A stretch of DNA of 64,000 bases from Pseudomonas subflava (GTDB taxonomy: Bacteria; Pseudomonadota; Gammaproteobacteria; Pseudomonadales; Pseudomonadaceae), in NCBI RefSeq assembly GCF_023823685.1, contig NZ_JAMXBF010000003.1, forward strand, positions 124,001-188,000, in the 5' to 3' direction. Of this stretch, positions 47,163-56,955 are shown piece after piece. The first letter of the stretch is position 1. Each line of letters opens with the position of its first letter. The notes beneath the pieces were generated by a model that saw only the letters and a list, made by a program, of their open reading frames with translations, had not been told where the DNA came from and ran no database searches. Made by a program: the position numbers and the translations under genes.

Positions 47163-47723
47163 ATGCGCCTGCTCACCGCCTGCCTGCTCTGCACCCTGGC
47201 CCTGCCGGCCGCCGCGCAGATCTACAAGTACACCGACTCCAACGGCAATACCGTCTTCACCAACCAGCCGCCGGAAGGCCAGAGCGCCGAATCGGTCGAG
47301 CTGCCGCCGACCAATACGGTGGAAGCGCAGGAGCCGGTGGTGACCGAGCAAGCCCCGCCGGCGAACAGCGACCTGCCGCCCTACGGCACCCTGCAGCTGA
47401 CCAACCTGCCCGACGAGGCGGCGCTGCGCGCCAACAACGGCACCTTCACCGTCGGCGTGCAGATCGAACCGCGCCTGATGCCCGGCCACCGCTTCCGCCT
47501 CTTGCTGGACGGCCAGCCCTACGGCCAGGCCAGCAACGTCCCGCGCCTGCAGCTGACCAACGTCGACCGCGGCGAACACAGCCTGGCGGTGGAAGTGCTC
47601 AACGGCGAACGCCAGGTGCAGCAGAGCCCGACCGTGGTGTTCACCGTGCAGCGCATCAGCCTGAACAGCCCGGCGCGGCAGAATGCCGCGCCGCCCAAGC
47701 CCACGCCCCGACCGGCCCCCTGA
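47163..47723 (+). CDS. DUF4124-containing periplasmic protein
   Basis: 186 residues with a signal peptide (MRLLTACLLCTLALPAAA) and an N-terminal DUF4124 strand motif IYKYTDSNGNTVFTNQPPE. A beta-rich C-terminal part (FRLLLDGQPYGQASNVPRLQLTNVDRGEHSLAVEVLNG) resembles that of the next gene. Function unknown; the gene pair between glnA and ntrB is conserved in Pseudomonas. AGGAG precedes ATG 47163. Confidence 0.88.
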   Translation: MRLLTACLLCTLALPAAAQIYKYTDSNGNTVFTNQPPEGQSAESVELPPTNTVEAQEPVVTEQAPPANSDLPPYGTLQLTNLPDEAALRANNGTFTVGVQIEPRLMPGHRFRLLLDGQPYGQASNVPRLQLTNVDRGEHSLAVEVLNGERQVQQSPTVVFTVQRISLNSPARQNAAPPKPTPRPAP

Positions 47724-47738
47724 GTGAAGAACGCCCCG

Positions 47739-48365
47739 ATGCCACGCCTGTTGCCCTGCCTGCTCCTCGGCCTCGCCAGTTTCGCCGCCCAGGCCGGCGT
47801 CTACACCTACGTCGACGCCGAGGGTAATCGCGTCTTCACCGACCAGCCCCAGTCCGAGCAGGCCGAGCGGGTGGAGATGGCACCGTCCAACGCCATGCGC
47901 CCCACCAAAGTGCCTCCGCCAAGGGTCGCGGAGCCGCTGCCCAAGGAACTCAGCTATCAGGTGCTGCGCATCCTGGTGCCCGAGCCGGACGCCACCCTGC
48001 GCGAGATGAGCGGCGACCTGATCGTCAGCGCCACCAGCGAGCCCGCCCTGCACGCCGGCCACAGCTTCCGCCTGATCATGGACGGCCAGCCGGCGAGCGA
48101 GGCCGGGCGCAGCCCGGTGTTTCCGCTGAAAAACGTCGACCGCGGCACCCACCAGATCTCGGTGGAGATCGTCGATGCCCAGGGTCGCATCGTCGAACGC
48201 ACGCCGAGCCAGCCCTTTCACATGAAGCGCATCTCCCTGGCCGAGAAGCGCCGCACCAACCCCTGCAAGAAGAAGGACTGGGGCGTCCGCCCGGAATGCC
48301 CTATCGAAGACAAGCCCGCCGAACCGCCGAAGGGCATCATCAGCATCCTTCCCTTCGTCGACTGA
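47739..48365 (+). CDS. DUF4124-containing periplasmic protein, second copy
   Basis: 208 residues, paralogous in layout to the previous product (VYTYVDAEGNRVFTDQP; FRLIMDGQPASEAGRSPVFPLKNVDRGTHQISVEIVDAQG). Signal peptide MPRLLPCLLLGLASFAAQA. ATG 47739 was chosen; a GTG at 47724, directly after the upstream stop, would add five residues and cannot be excluded. Function unknown. Confidence 0.83.
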   Translation: MPRLLPCLLLGLASFAAQAGVYTYVDAEGNRVFTDQPQSEQAERVEMAPSNAMRPTKVPPPRVAEPLPKELSYQVLRILVPEPDATLREMSGDLIVSATSEPALHAGHSFRLIMDGQPASEAGRSPVFPLKNVDRGTHQISVEIVDAQGRIVERTPSQPFHMKRISLAEKRRTNPCKKKDWGVRPECPIEDKPAEPPKGIISILPFVD

Positions 48366-48367
48366 CA

Positions 48368-48390
48368 ATGCGCACCAAATCGGTGCGCAT
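48368..48390. promoter_or_regulatory. NtrC-type palindrome before ntrB
   Basis: Two perfect 9-bp arms (ATGCGCACC and GGTGCGCAT) flank AAATC, matching GCACC-N5-GGTGC at the core. A TATACT -10-like hexamer follows at 48406-48411, so the site covers the likely -35 region and probably mediates repression of ntrBC by NtrC-P. Confidence 0.75.
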
Positions 48391-48553
48391 CGCTGCACCG
48401 ATTTCTATACTCTCCCCGTTTTGGTTCACTCGACACCTCGCCGGCTGCGCCCAAACGTAGCCCGAGGGCGGCGGCTGGCAGAAATTCGCGTCTTTTCGGG
48501 GCCTTGGTTTGCTTCTTGCATTTTCCAGCCCATCGCCGGGACATCTACCTGCC

Positions 48554-49632
48554 ATGATCAACGACGCCCTGCACCGCCTACTGCTGGACAACCTGACCAC
48601 CGCGACCATTCTGCTCAACGCCGAGCTGCGCCTGGAGTACATGAACCCGGCCGCGGAGATGCTGCTGGCGGTCAGCGGCCAGCGCAGCCACGGCCAGTTC
48701 ATCAGCGAGCTGTTCACCGAATCTCCCGAGGCCCTCAGCTCGCTGCGTCAGGCGGTCGAACAGGCGCATCCCTTCACCAAGCGCGAAGCCCAACTCACCT
48801 CGCTGGCCGGCCAGACGATCACCGTCGACTATGCGGTGACGCCCATTCTCAACCGCGGCCAGACCCTGCTGCTGCTGGAAGTGCACCCGCGCGACCGCCT
48901 GCTGCGCATCACCAAGGAAGAGGCGCAGCTGTCCAAGCAGGAGACCACCAAGCTGCTGGTGCGCGGCCTGGCCCACGAAATCAAGAACCCGCTCGGCGGC
49001 ATCCGCGGCGCCGCCCAGTTGCTGGCCCGCGAGCTGCCGGAAGAAGGCCTGCGCGACTACACCAACGTGATCATCGAGGAGGCCGACCGGCTGCGGAACC
49101 TGGTCGACCGCATGCTCGGCTCGAACAAGCTGCCCTCCCTGGCCATGACCAACATCCATGAGGTGCTGGAGCGGGTCGCCAGCCTGATCGAGGCCGAGGC
49201 CCAGGGCAGCGTCACCCTGGTGCGCGACTACGACCCGAGCATCCCCGACCTGTTGATCGACCGCGAGCAGTTGATCCAGGCCATGCTCAACATCGTGCGC
49301 AACGCCCTGCAGGCCCTCTCGGCCCAGAGCGACCTGCGCCTGGGCCGCATCAGCCTGCGCACCCGCACCTTCCGCCAGTTCACCATCGGCCATACCCGCC
49401 ATCGCCTGGTGGTAAAGGTGGAGATCATCGACAACGGTCCGGGCATTCCGCCGGAGCTGCAGGAAACCATCTTCTACCCCATGGTCAGCGGTCGCCCCGA
49501 CGGCACCGGCCTGGGCCTGGCCATCACCCAGAACATCATCAGCCAGCATCAGGGACTGATCGAATGCGAGAGCCATCCGGGCCATACCGTGTTCTCGATC
49601 TTCCTGCCCCTGGACCAAGGAGCCGCACAGCC

Positions 49633-49636
<4 letters not shown>
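48554..49636 (+). CDS. ntrB: nitrogen regulation sensor histidine kinase NtrB (GlnL)
   Basis: 360 residues: PAS domain (about 5-110), the phospho-accepting H141 in GLAHEIKNPLGGIRGAAQLL, and ATPase motifs (IVRNALQAL; VEIIDNGPGIPPELQETIFYPMVSGRPDGTGLGLAI). Controlled by PII, it phosphorylates NtrC under nitrogen limitation. Cytoplasmic. The ATG (MINDALHRLLLDNL) has a weak ribosome site. It overlaps ntrC by four bases. Confidence 0.96.
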
Positions 49637-51066
<1,430 letters not shown>

Positions 51067-51321
51067 ACCCCAGCTGCACCATCGGAGCCGCGCGAATGGT
51101 GCGCGCGGTGCACCCTGCCGAGGTTCGGTGAGTCCGACGACCGCCATTGTCTCGGCTAGGTCTTTCGCCCGTCCTGTGCACACCTCTCCGCAGCGGGCCG
51201 ACTCCACCCGCTCGACACGAACGGCTATCCTCTGAACGAAAGGTCAAAAAAGGGGTGCCTCGCTCGCCTCCTGCGCCGTCTTCTCGGCACACCATTCTTC
51301 TTGCCTGGCCGCCGTTCGCCC

Positions 51322-53514
51322 ATGCCCTCATCGTTGCGATCCACACTGCGCCATCTCTGGGCGCGCGAGAAATTCACCTACGGCGTGCGGGTATTCATCG
51401 CCCTGGCCGGGGCCATGGCGCTGTGCTGGTATCTGGACCGCATCGCCTTCGTCATCCCGTTGTTCCTCGGCTGCATCGCCAGCGCCCTGGCCGAGAGCGA
51501 CGACCACTGGCGCGGCCGCAGCCAGGCGCTGCTGGTGACCCTGACCTGCTTCGGCGCCACCGCCAGCGCCGTGCAACTGCTGTTCCCCTACCCCTGGTTG
51601 TTCGGCGGCGGGCTGGCCCTGGCGGCCTTCGCCATGACCCTGCTCGGCGGCATTGGCGAGCGCTACGCCGCGGTGGCCCAGGCCACCCTGATCCTGGCGA
51701 TCTACACGGCCATCGGTCTGGAGCACCGCGGCGGCATGGCCGGTGGTTTCTGGCAGGAGCCGCTGCTGCTGATCGGCGGCGCCGCCTGGTACGGCCTGCT
51801 GGGCATCGTCTGGAGCGCGCTGTTCAGCCAGCAACCGGTGCAGCAGGCACTGTCGCGGGTGTTCGATGAACTCGGCGCCTACCTGCGCCTGAAGGCCTCG
51901 CTGTTCGAGCCGGTCAGGCAGCTCGACCTTGAGGCCCGTCGCCTGGAGCTGGCGCGGCAGAATGGCCGGGTGGTGACGGCGCTGAACCTGGCCAAGGAGA
52001 TCATCCTCAACCGCATGAGCCGCAAGCGCAGCGGGCAGAAGACCAACCGCTACCTCAAGCTGTACTTCATCGCCCAGGATATCCACGAACGCGCCAGCTC
52101 CTCGCACTACCCCTACAACGCCCTGGCCGAGGCCTTCTTCCACAGCGACGTGATGTTCCGCTGCGGCCGCCTGCTCAGTCAGCAGGGCAAGGCCTGCCAG
52201 GCGCTGGGCCGGGCGATTCGGCTGCGCCAGCCATTCGACTACAACGACAACAGCCAGGCCATGGCCGACCTCGACGCCTCCATGACCTACCTGCACGAGC
52301 AGCAGAACCCCGCCTGGCGCCGCCTGCTGCGCTCGCTCGGCGCGCTGGCCAGCAACCTCGCCACCCTCGAGCGCAAGCTGTCCAGCGCCAGCAACCCCGA
52401 CGCTCTGGCCGACGAACAGGACAGCAGCCTGCTCGACCGCTCGCCGCAGACCTTCAAGGAAGCCTTCGAGCGCCTGCGCCAGCACGTCACCCCCACCAGC
52501 CTGGTGTTCCGCCACGCCCTGCGCCTGTCCGCCGCGCTGCTCGCCGGCTACGGCCTGCTGCACTGGATTCACCCGCAGCAGGGCTACTGGATCCTGCTCA
52601 CCACCCTGTTCGTCTGCCGCCCCAGCTACGGCGCCACGCGCCTGCGCCTGGTGCAGCGGGTCAGCGGCACGCTGATCGGCCTGGTGCTGGGCTGGGCGCT
52701 GATCCGCCTGTTTCCCGACCCACTGCTGCAATCGCTGTTCGCCGTCGGCGCCGGCGTGGTGTTTTTCACCAACCGGGTCGACCGCTACACCCTGGCCACC
52801 ACCGCCATGACCCTGGTGGTGGTGCTCTGCTTCAACCAGATCAGCGACGCCTACACCCTGCTCTGGCCGCGCCTGGTGGACACCGTGCTGGGCACCGTGA
52901 TCGCCGGCCTGGCGGTGTTCTTCATCCTGCCGGACTGGCAGGGTCGCAAGCTCAACCAGGTGCTGGCCAGCACCCTGAGCAGCAACAGCCGCTACCTGCT
53001 GCAGATCATGCAGCAGTACGAGTCCGGCGCCCGCGACGACCTCAGCTACCGCCTGGCCCGGCGCAACGCGCACAACGCCGACGCGGCGCTGTCCACCACC
53101 CTGTCCAACATGCTCCTGGAGCCCGGCCACTTCCGGAAGGACGCCGAGACCGGCTTCCGCTTCCTGGTGCTGTCGCACACGCTGCTCAGCTACCTGTCGG
53201 CCCTCGGCGCGCACCGCGCGAGCCTGGCCGACGACGCCAGCGACGCCCTGCACGACCGCGCCGTGGCCCATATCAGCCAGAGCCTCGACGCCATCGCCGC
53301 CGGCCTGCAGAGCGGCCAACCGGTGGCGGTCTATGACGAGACCGACCAGAACCTGGCCGAGGAGCTTGAGCAACTGCCCGACGAGATGGACGAGGGTCAT
53401 CGTCTGGTGCAGGTGCAACTCGGGCTTATCTGCCGCCAGCTGGCGCCCCTGCGCACCCTGGTGGCGCACCTGCAGAAGGGCCCGGCCGAGCCAGCGCAGG
53501 CCAAGGCGGCATAA
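51322..53514 (+). CDS. yccS: YccS-like FUSC family inner-membrane protein
   Basis: 730 residues. Two six-helix membrane halves (about 25-170 and 405-540) separate and flank cytoplasmic helical regions: KFTYGVRVFIALAGAMALCWYLDRIAFVIPLFLGCIASALAE at the front and HWIHPQQGYWILLTTLFVCRPSYGATRLRLVQRVSGTLIGLVLG in the second half. FUSC proteins relate to aromatic-acid exporters (AaeB) but YccS has no proven substrate. ATG 51322 has no strong ribosome site. A long repeat array follows the stop codon. Confidence 0.88.
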   Translation: MPSSLRSTLRHLWAREKFTYGVRVFIALAGAMALCWYLDRIAFVIPLFLGCIASALAESDDHWRGRSQALLVTLTCFGATASAVQLLFPYPWLFGGGLALAAFAMTLLGGIGERYAAVAQATLILAIYTAIGLEHRGGMAGGFWQEPLLLIGGAAWYGLLGIVWSALFSQQPVQQALSRVFDELGAYLRLKASLFEPVRQLDLEARRLELARQNGRVVTALNLAKEIILNRMSRKRSGQKTNRYLKLYFIAQDIHERASSSHYPYNALAEAFFHSDVMFRCGRLLSQQGKACQALGRAIRLRQPFDYNDNSQAMADLDASMTYLHEQQNPAWRRLLRSLGALASNLATLERKLSSASNPDALADEQDSSLLDRSPQTFKEAFERLRQHVTPTSLVFRHALRLSAALLAGYGLLHWIHPQQGYWILLTTLFVCRPSYGATRLRLVQRVSGTLIGLVLGWALIRLFPDPLLQSLFAVGAGVVFFTNRVDRYTLATTAMTLVVVLCFNQISDAYTLLWPRLVDTVLGTVIAGLAVFFILPDWQGRKLNQVLASTLSSNSRYLLQIMQQYESGARDDLSYRLARRNAHNADAALSTTLSNMLLEPGHFRKDAETGFRFLVLSHTLLSYLSALGAHRASLADDASDALHDRAVAHISQSLDAIAAGLQSGQPVAVYDETDQNLAEELEQLPDEMDEGHRLVQVQLGLICRQLAPLRTLVAHLQKGPAEPAQAKAA

Positions 53515-53519
53515 GGCGG

Positions 53520-54322
53520 CTCTCCCCCACGAATGGGAGAAGGCCCTGGAGCGGCGTTCGTCCTGTCGCCGTGCGACTTCTCTCGCGCTCGCGCGGTGGC
53601 GAGGCTCGCGCCGGCCGATGCCGATACAGGTGCTGCGTGCTTTCACGGAACGGCCTGACGATGCCGGTGAGCCGACCGCCCTCTCCCATGAATGGGGGAG
53701 GGGGCTGGAGCGGCGCTCGTGCCTTTCGCCGTGCGACTTCTCTCGCTCGCGAGGTGGCGAGGCGCGCGCCAGCCGATGCCGATACAGGTCCAGCCGTGTT
53801 ATCGCGGAACAGCCTGACGATGCCGGTGAGCCGACCGCCCTCTCCCATGAATGGGGGAGGGGGCTGGAGCGGCGCTCGTGCCTTTCGCCGTGCGACTTCT
53901 CTCGCTCGCGAGGTGGCGAGGCGCGCGCCAGCCGATGCCGATACAGGTCCAGCCGTGTTTTCGCGGAACAGCCTGACGATGCCGGTGAGCCGACCGCCCT
54001 CTCCCCAACCCTCTCCCATGAATGGGAGAGGGGGCCGGAGCGGCGCTCGTGCCTTTCGCCGTGCGACTTCTCTCGCTCGCGATGTGGCGAGGAGCGCGCC
54101 AGACGATGCCGATACAGGTCCAGCCGTGTTTTCGCGGAACTGCCTGACGATGCCGGTGAGCCGACCGCCCTCTCCCCAACCCTCTCCCATGAATGGGAGA
54201 GGGGGCCGGAGCGGCGCTCGTGCCTTTCGCCGTGCGACTTCTCTCGCTTGCGAGGTGGCGAGGCTCGCGCCAGTCGATGCGATACATGTACTGCATGCTT
54301 TCACGGAATGGCCTGACGGTGC
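53520..54322. repeat. five-copy tandem array of about 160-bp units
   Basis: Units begin at CTCTCCC at 53520, 53681, 53840, 54011 and 54182. The second, third and fourth units match nearly base for base; units at 54011 and 54182 carry an extra 12 bp (CTCTCCCCAACC) in front. Shared landmarks are the CTCTCCCAT-GA-ATGGGAGAG palindrome, CGGCGCTCGTGCCTTTCGCCG, GCGACTTCTCTCGC and CCTGACGATGCCGGTGAGCCGACC. The first and last units are the most diverged, as in an array that grew by internal duplication. Open frames run through the array on both strands because most unit lengths are multiples of three; I do not treat them as genes. Confidence 0.92.
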
Positions 54323-54387
54323 CTGCGCTTCGAATGCAGGCGACATAACACGCGCATAGTCGTCGCACGGCGCCTCGGCAGAAGCCA

Positions 54388-54413
54388 CCCCTCTCCCGCC
54401 TGCGGGAGAGGGG
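54388..54413. repeat. perfect 12-bp-arm palindrome (REP-like hairpin)
   Basis: CCCCTCTCCCGC-CT-GCGGGAGAGGGG. The CTCTCCC core is shared with the array upstream. It could fold on either strand; no U-tract follows. Confidence 0.75.
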
Positions 54414-54526
54414 CCGGGGGAGAGGGCCGGTCCCGCGCATCGCTCCCGCCCGGCCGACGACCGCGGCGCAGGCCGAGCGGCGCTTTCCGCTAGAATGCGC
54501 GGCTTTGCACTCATCGAGGTTCAGCC

Positions 54527-55711
54527 GTGTCCTTCTTCCCGGTCATAATCATCGGCGCCGGCGCCGCCGGCCTGATGTGCGCGGCGCAAGCCGCCGCACG
54601 CGGGCGCCAGGTCCTGCTGCTGGACCATGCCAACAAGCCGGGCAAGAAGATCCTCATGTCCGGCGGCGGCCGCTGTAACTTCACCAACCTGTACTGCGAG
54701 CCCGCCAACTTCCTCTCGCAAAATGCGCACTTCTGCAAGTCGGCCCTGGCCCGCTACACCCAGTGGGACTTCGTCGAGCTGGTGATCAAGCACGACGTGC
54801 CCTACCACGAGAAGAAGCTCGGCCAGCTGTTCTGCGACCGCAAGGCCAGCGACATCCTCAACCTGCTGCTGGCCGAGTGCGACGAGCACGGCGTCGACCT
54901 GCGCCTGGACACCTCGGTCGAGACCATCGGCAAGACCGATGCCGGTTACGCCCTGCACACCAGCGCCGGCAAGCTCACCTGCGAGTCGCTGGTGATCGCC
55001 ACCGGCGGCCTGTCCATCCCCACCCTCGGCGCCACCGGCTTCGGCTATCAGGTGGCCAAGCAGTTCGGCCACAGCCTGCTGCCGACCCGCGCCGGCCTGG
55101 TGCCCTTCACCATCACCGAGCCGCAGCTCAAGGCGCTGTGCACCGAACTGTCCGGCACCTCGGTGGAGGACTGCGTGGTCAGCTGCAACGGCACGAGCTT
55201 CAAGGAAAACATCCTGTTCACCCACCGCGGCCTGAGTGGCCCGGCGATCCTCCAGATTTCCTCCTACTGGCAGCCGGGCGACGCCATCAGCATCAACCTG
55301 CTGCCGCACATCGACCTGCCCGAGTGGCTGGCCACCCAGCAGCGCGAACGTCCCAATACCGAGCTGAAGACCCTGCTGGCCGAGCTGTTCACCAAGAAGA
55401 TGGCCGGCCTGCTGGCAGAGCAGTGGTTCGTCAGCAAGCCGCTCAAGCAGTACACCCCGGCGGAGCTGGAGGCGGTGGCGGCCAGGCTGGCCGAGTGGAC
55501 CCTGGTGCCGGCCGGCACGGAGGGCTACCGCACCGCCGAGGTGACCCTGGGCGGCATCGATACCCGCGAGGTGTCGTCGAAGACCATGGAGTCGCAGAAG
55601 TCGCCGGGGCTGTACTTCATCGGCGAGGTGCTGGACGTGACCGGCCACCTGGGCGGCTTCAACTTCCAATGGGCCTGGGCCTCGGCCCACGCCGCCGCGC
55701 AGTACGCCTGA
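54527..55711 (+). CDS. HI0933-type flavoprotein (YhiN), NAD(P)/FAD-dependent oxidoreductase
   Basis: 394 residues. FAD-binding GxGxxG in VIIIGAGAAGLMCAAQAAARG, the second family motif KKILMSGGGRCNFTN, ATGGLSIPTLGATGFGY, and the C-terminal FIGEVLDVTGHLGGFNFQWAWASAHAAA. The substrate of this widespread family is not established. The start is GTG 54527 with GAGG eight bases upstream; a TAGAAT -10-like element lies at 54491-54496. Confidence 0.9.
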   Translation: MSFFPVIIIGAGAAGLMCAAQAAARGRQVLLLDHANKPGKKILMSGGGRCNFTNLYCEPANFLSQNAHFCKSALARYTQWDFVELVIKHDVPYHEKKLGQLFCDRKASDILNLLLAECDEHGVDLRLDTSVETIGKTDAGYALHTSAGKLTCESLVIATGGLSIPTLGATGFGYQVAKQFGHSLLPTRAGLVPFTITEPQLKALCTELSGTSVEDCVVSCNGTSFKENILFTHRGLSGPAILQISSYWQPGDAISINLLPHIDLPEWLATQQRERPNTELKTLLAELFTKKMAGLLAEQWFVSKPLKQYTPAELEAVAARLAEWTLVPAGTEGYRTAEVTLGGIDTREVSSKTMESQKSPGLYFIGEVLDVTGHLGGFNFQWAWASAHAAAQYA

Positions 55712-55847
55712 CGGTTTGCCGGGCTCCCTCCACAGGGAGACAGGGCGCCTCCGATGCGCTCTACGCGCGCTAAGGACGGTAGGGTATACCGTGCGCACCG
55801 GCCGCTGCCGATCTACACCGCGGGCAACAGTTCGATAGAGCATGTTG

Positions 55848-55898
55848 CCCGGATGCAATCCGGGGGCGGTCCGCCTGTATTCCCGGATTGCATCCGGG
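55848..55898. repeat. REP-type inverted pair
   Basis: CCCGGATGCAATCCGGG at 55848-55864 and its exact complement CCCGGATTGCATCCGGG at 55882-55898, 17 bp apart. The right arm touches the stop codon of the minus-strand DJ-1/PfpI gene, so the hairpin may protect or end that transcript. Confidence 0.85.
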
Positions 55899-56783
55899 CT
55901 ACGGCTCTACGCCTACCTGGACCGCCGGCAGCAGCTCGATAAACCGCCGCATCAGTTCGTGCATGTCCCCCGGCCAGCGCCCGGACACATAGTTGCCATC
56001 GCGCACCACCCAGGCCGGGCGGCTGTCTTCCGGTGTGTCGCGGTGCAGGCCGCTGGTCTTGCGCCAGAAGTCGGGAGCGTCCTTCGGCACGTCGAGAAAA
56101 TCCGCCGGGCTGGCCAGCAGGCGTCCCACCTCGCCCTGCACGCTCATGTGCCCGGCCGGCTCGCCCGCGGCCTCGGCGTAGGTGCGGTAGTAGTCGCCCT
56201 GCCACCAGCGGCCATAGAAGCGGGTCAGGTCCCAGGCGGTCTTCTCCATCTTCCAGGTCAGGCCGGTGGTCTTGCGCCCGTGCAGCGCCGAGCGACCGTC
56301 CGCGCCCTTGCTGCGCGCGGCCAGCAGCACACCGTGGCAGACCGCCGCGACCGGCTTGTCGGCGGCGAAATAGGCCGCGACGAAGGCCTGCAGCGTCTCG
56401 CTCTCCAGGTATTCGCGCATGCCCCGGGCCCAGTGGCCGCCGGGCAGCACCAGGCCGGCGAAATCCTCGACGCGCAGGCGCTCGTGACGCAACGGCTGGA
56501 GATAGTCTGGATCGCGCAGCATCTCGGCGCAGACCAGGCGGGCTTCGCGACGGGCGCGCAGCAGCAGGCCGAGCAGCTTGAGCCGACGCAGCCCCGGCAC
56601 CAGCCCCCAGGCATCCAGGCCTTCGCCGCTGAGCATCAGCGGGTCCGGCTCGGCGGGCCGGCCATCCGGCGTGGCGAAGCACACCCGGTAGCCGGCGCGG
56701 CGCAACGCGCGCCAGGCCAGGGCGGCCTCGCTGGGGTCGTAGTCGCGGCGCGGCAGGGGCATCAGGACGCAGGGTGCGGGCAT
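55899..56783 (-). CDS. DJ-1/PfpI family protein
   Basis: 294 residues. A class-I GATase-like fold: VLMPLPRRDYDPSEAALAWRALRRAG, LVLPGGHWARGMREYL and the nucleophile elbow KPVAAVCHGVLLAA with its conserved cysteine. The length beyond the usual 190-230 residues comes from a middle insertion and a C-terminal part (KMEKTAWDLTRFYGRWWQGDYYRTY). Members are chaperones, glyoxalases or amidases, and the exact activity is not readable. ATG 56783 was chosen over an upstream in-frame start with a basic leader. Divergent from the GGDEF gene. Confidence 0.87.
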   Translation of the reverse strand: MPAPCVLMPLPRRDYDPSEAALAWRALRRAGYRVCFATPDGRPAEPDPLMLSGEGLDAWGLVPGLRRLKLLGLLLRARREARLVCAEMLRDPDYLQPLRHERLRVEDFAGLVLPGGHWARGMREYLESETLQAFVAAYFAADKPVAAVCHGVLLAARSKGADGRSALHGRKTTGLTWKMEKTAWDLTRFYGRWWQGDYYRTYAEAAGEPAGHMSVQGEVGRLLASPADFLDVPKDAPDFWRKTSGLHRDTPEDSRPAWVVRDGNYVSGRWPGDMHELMRRFIELLPAVQVGVEP

Positions 56784-56955
56784 GGCGAATTCTCGAGGAA
56801 AGATGGGCACAGACCATAGCAGCCCCCGGCCGCCGCGAGCAGGCCGATCGCGACAGCGCGCCGCGCCGGCGCTGCCAGTTGTGATCACATCCGGCTTGGC
56901 GCACGCCGTGGCGCTCTGCCACTATTGGCCACCGGCTCACCGCCATGGACCCCCG

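Noticed and set aside
53520..54322. CRISPR array
   Set aside because: Units are about 160 bp with no short repeat/unique spacer alternation, and no cas genes are near.
53333..54514. Open frames running through the five-copy repeat on both strands
   Set aside because: The repeating residues are a consequence of unit lengths that are mostly multiples of three; no ribosome site, signal or fold is recognisable.
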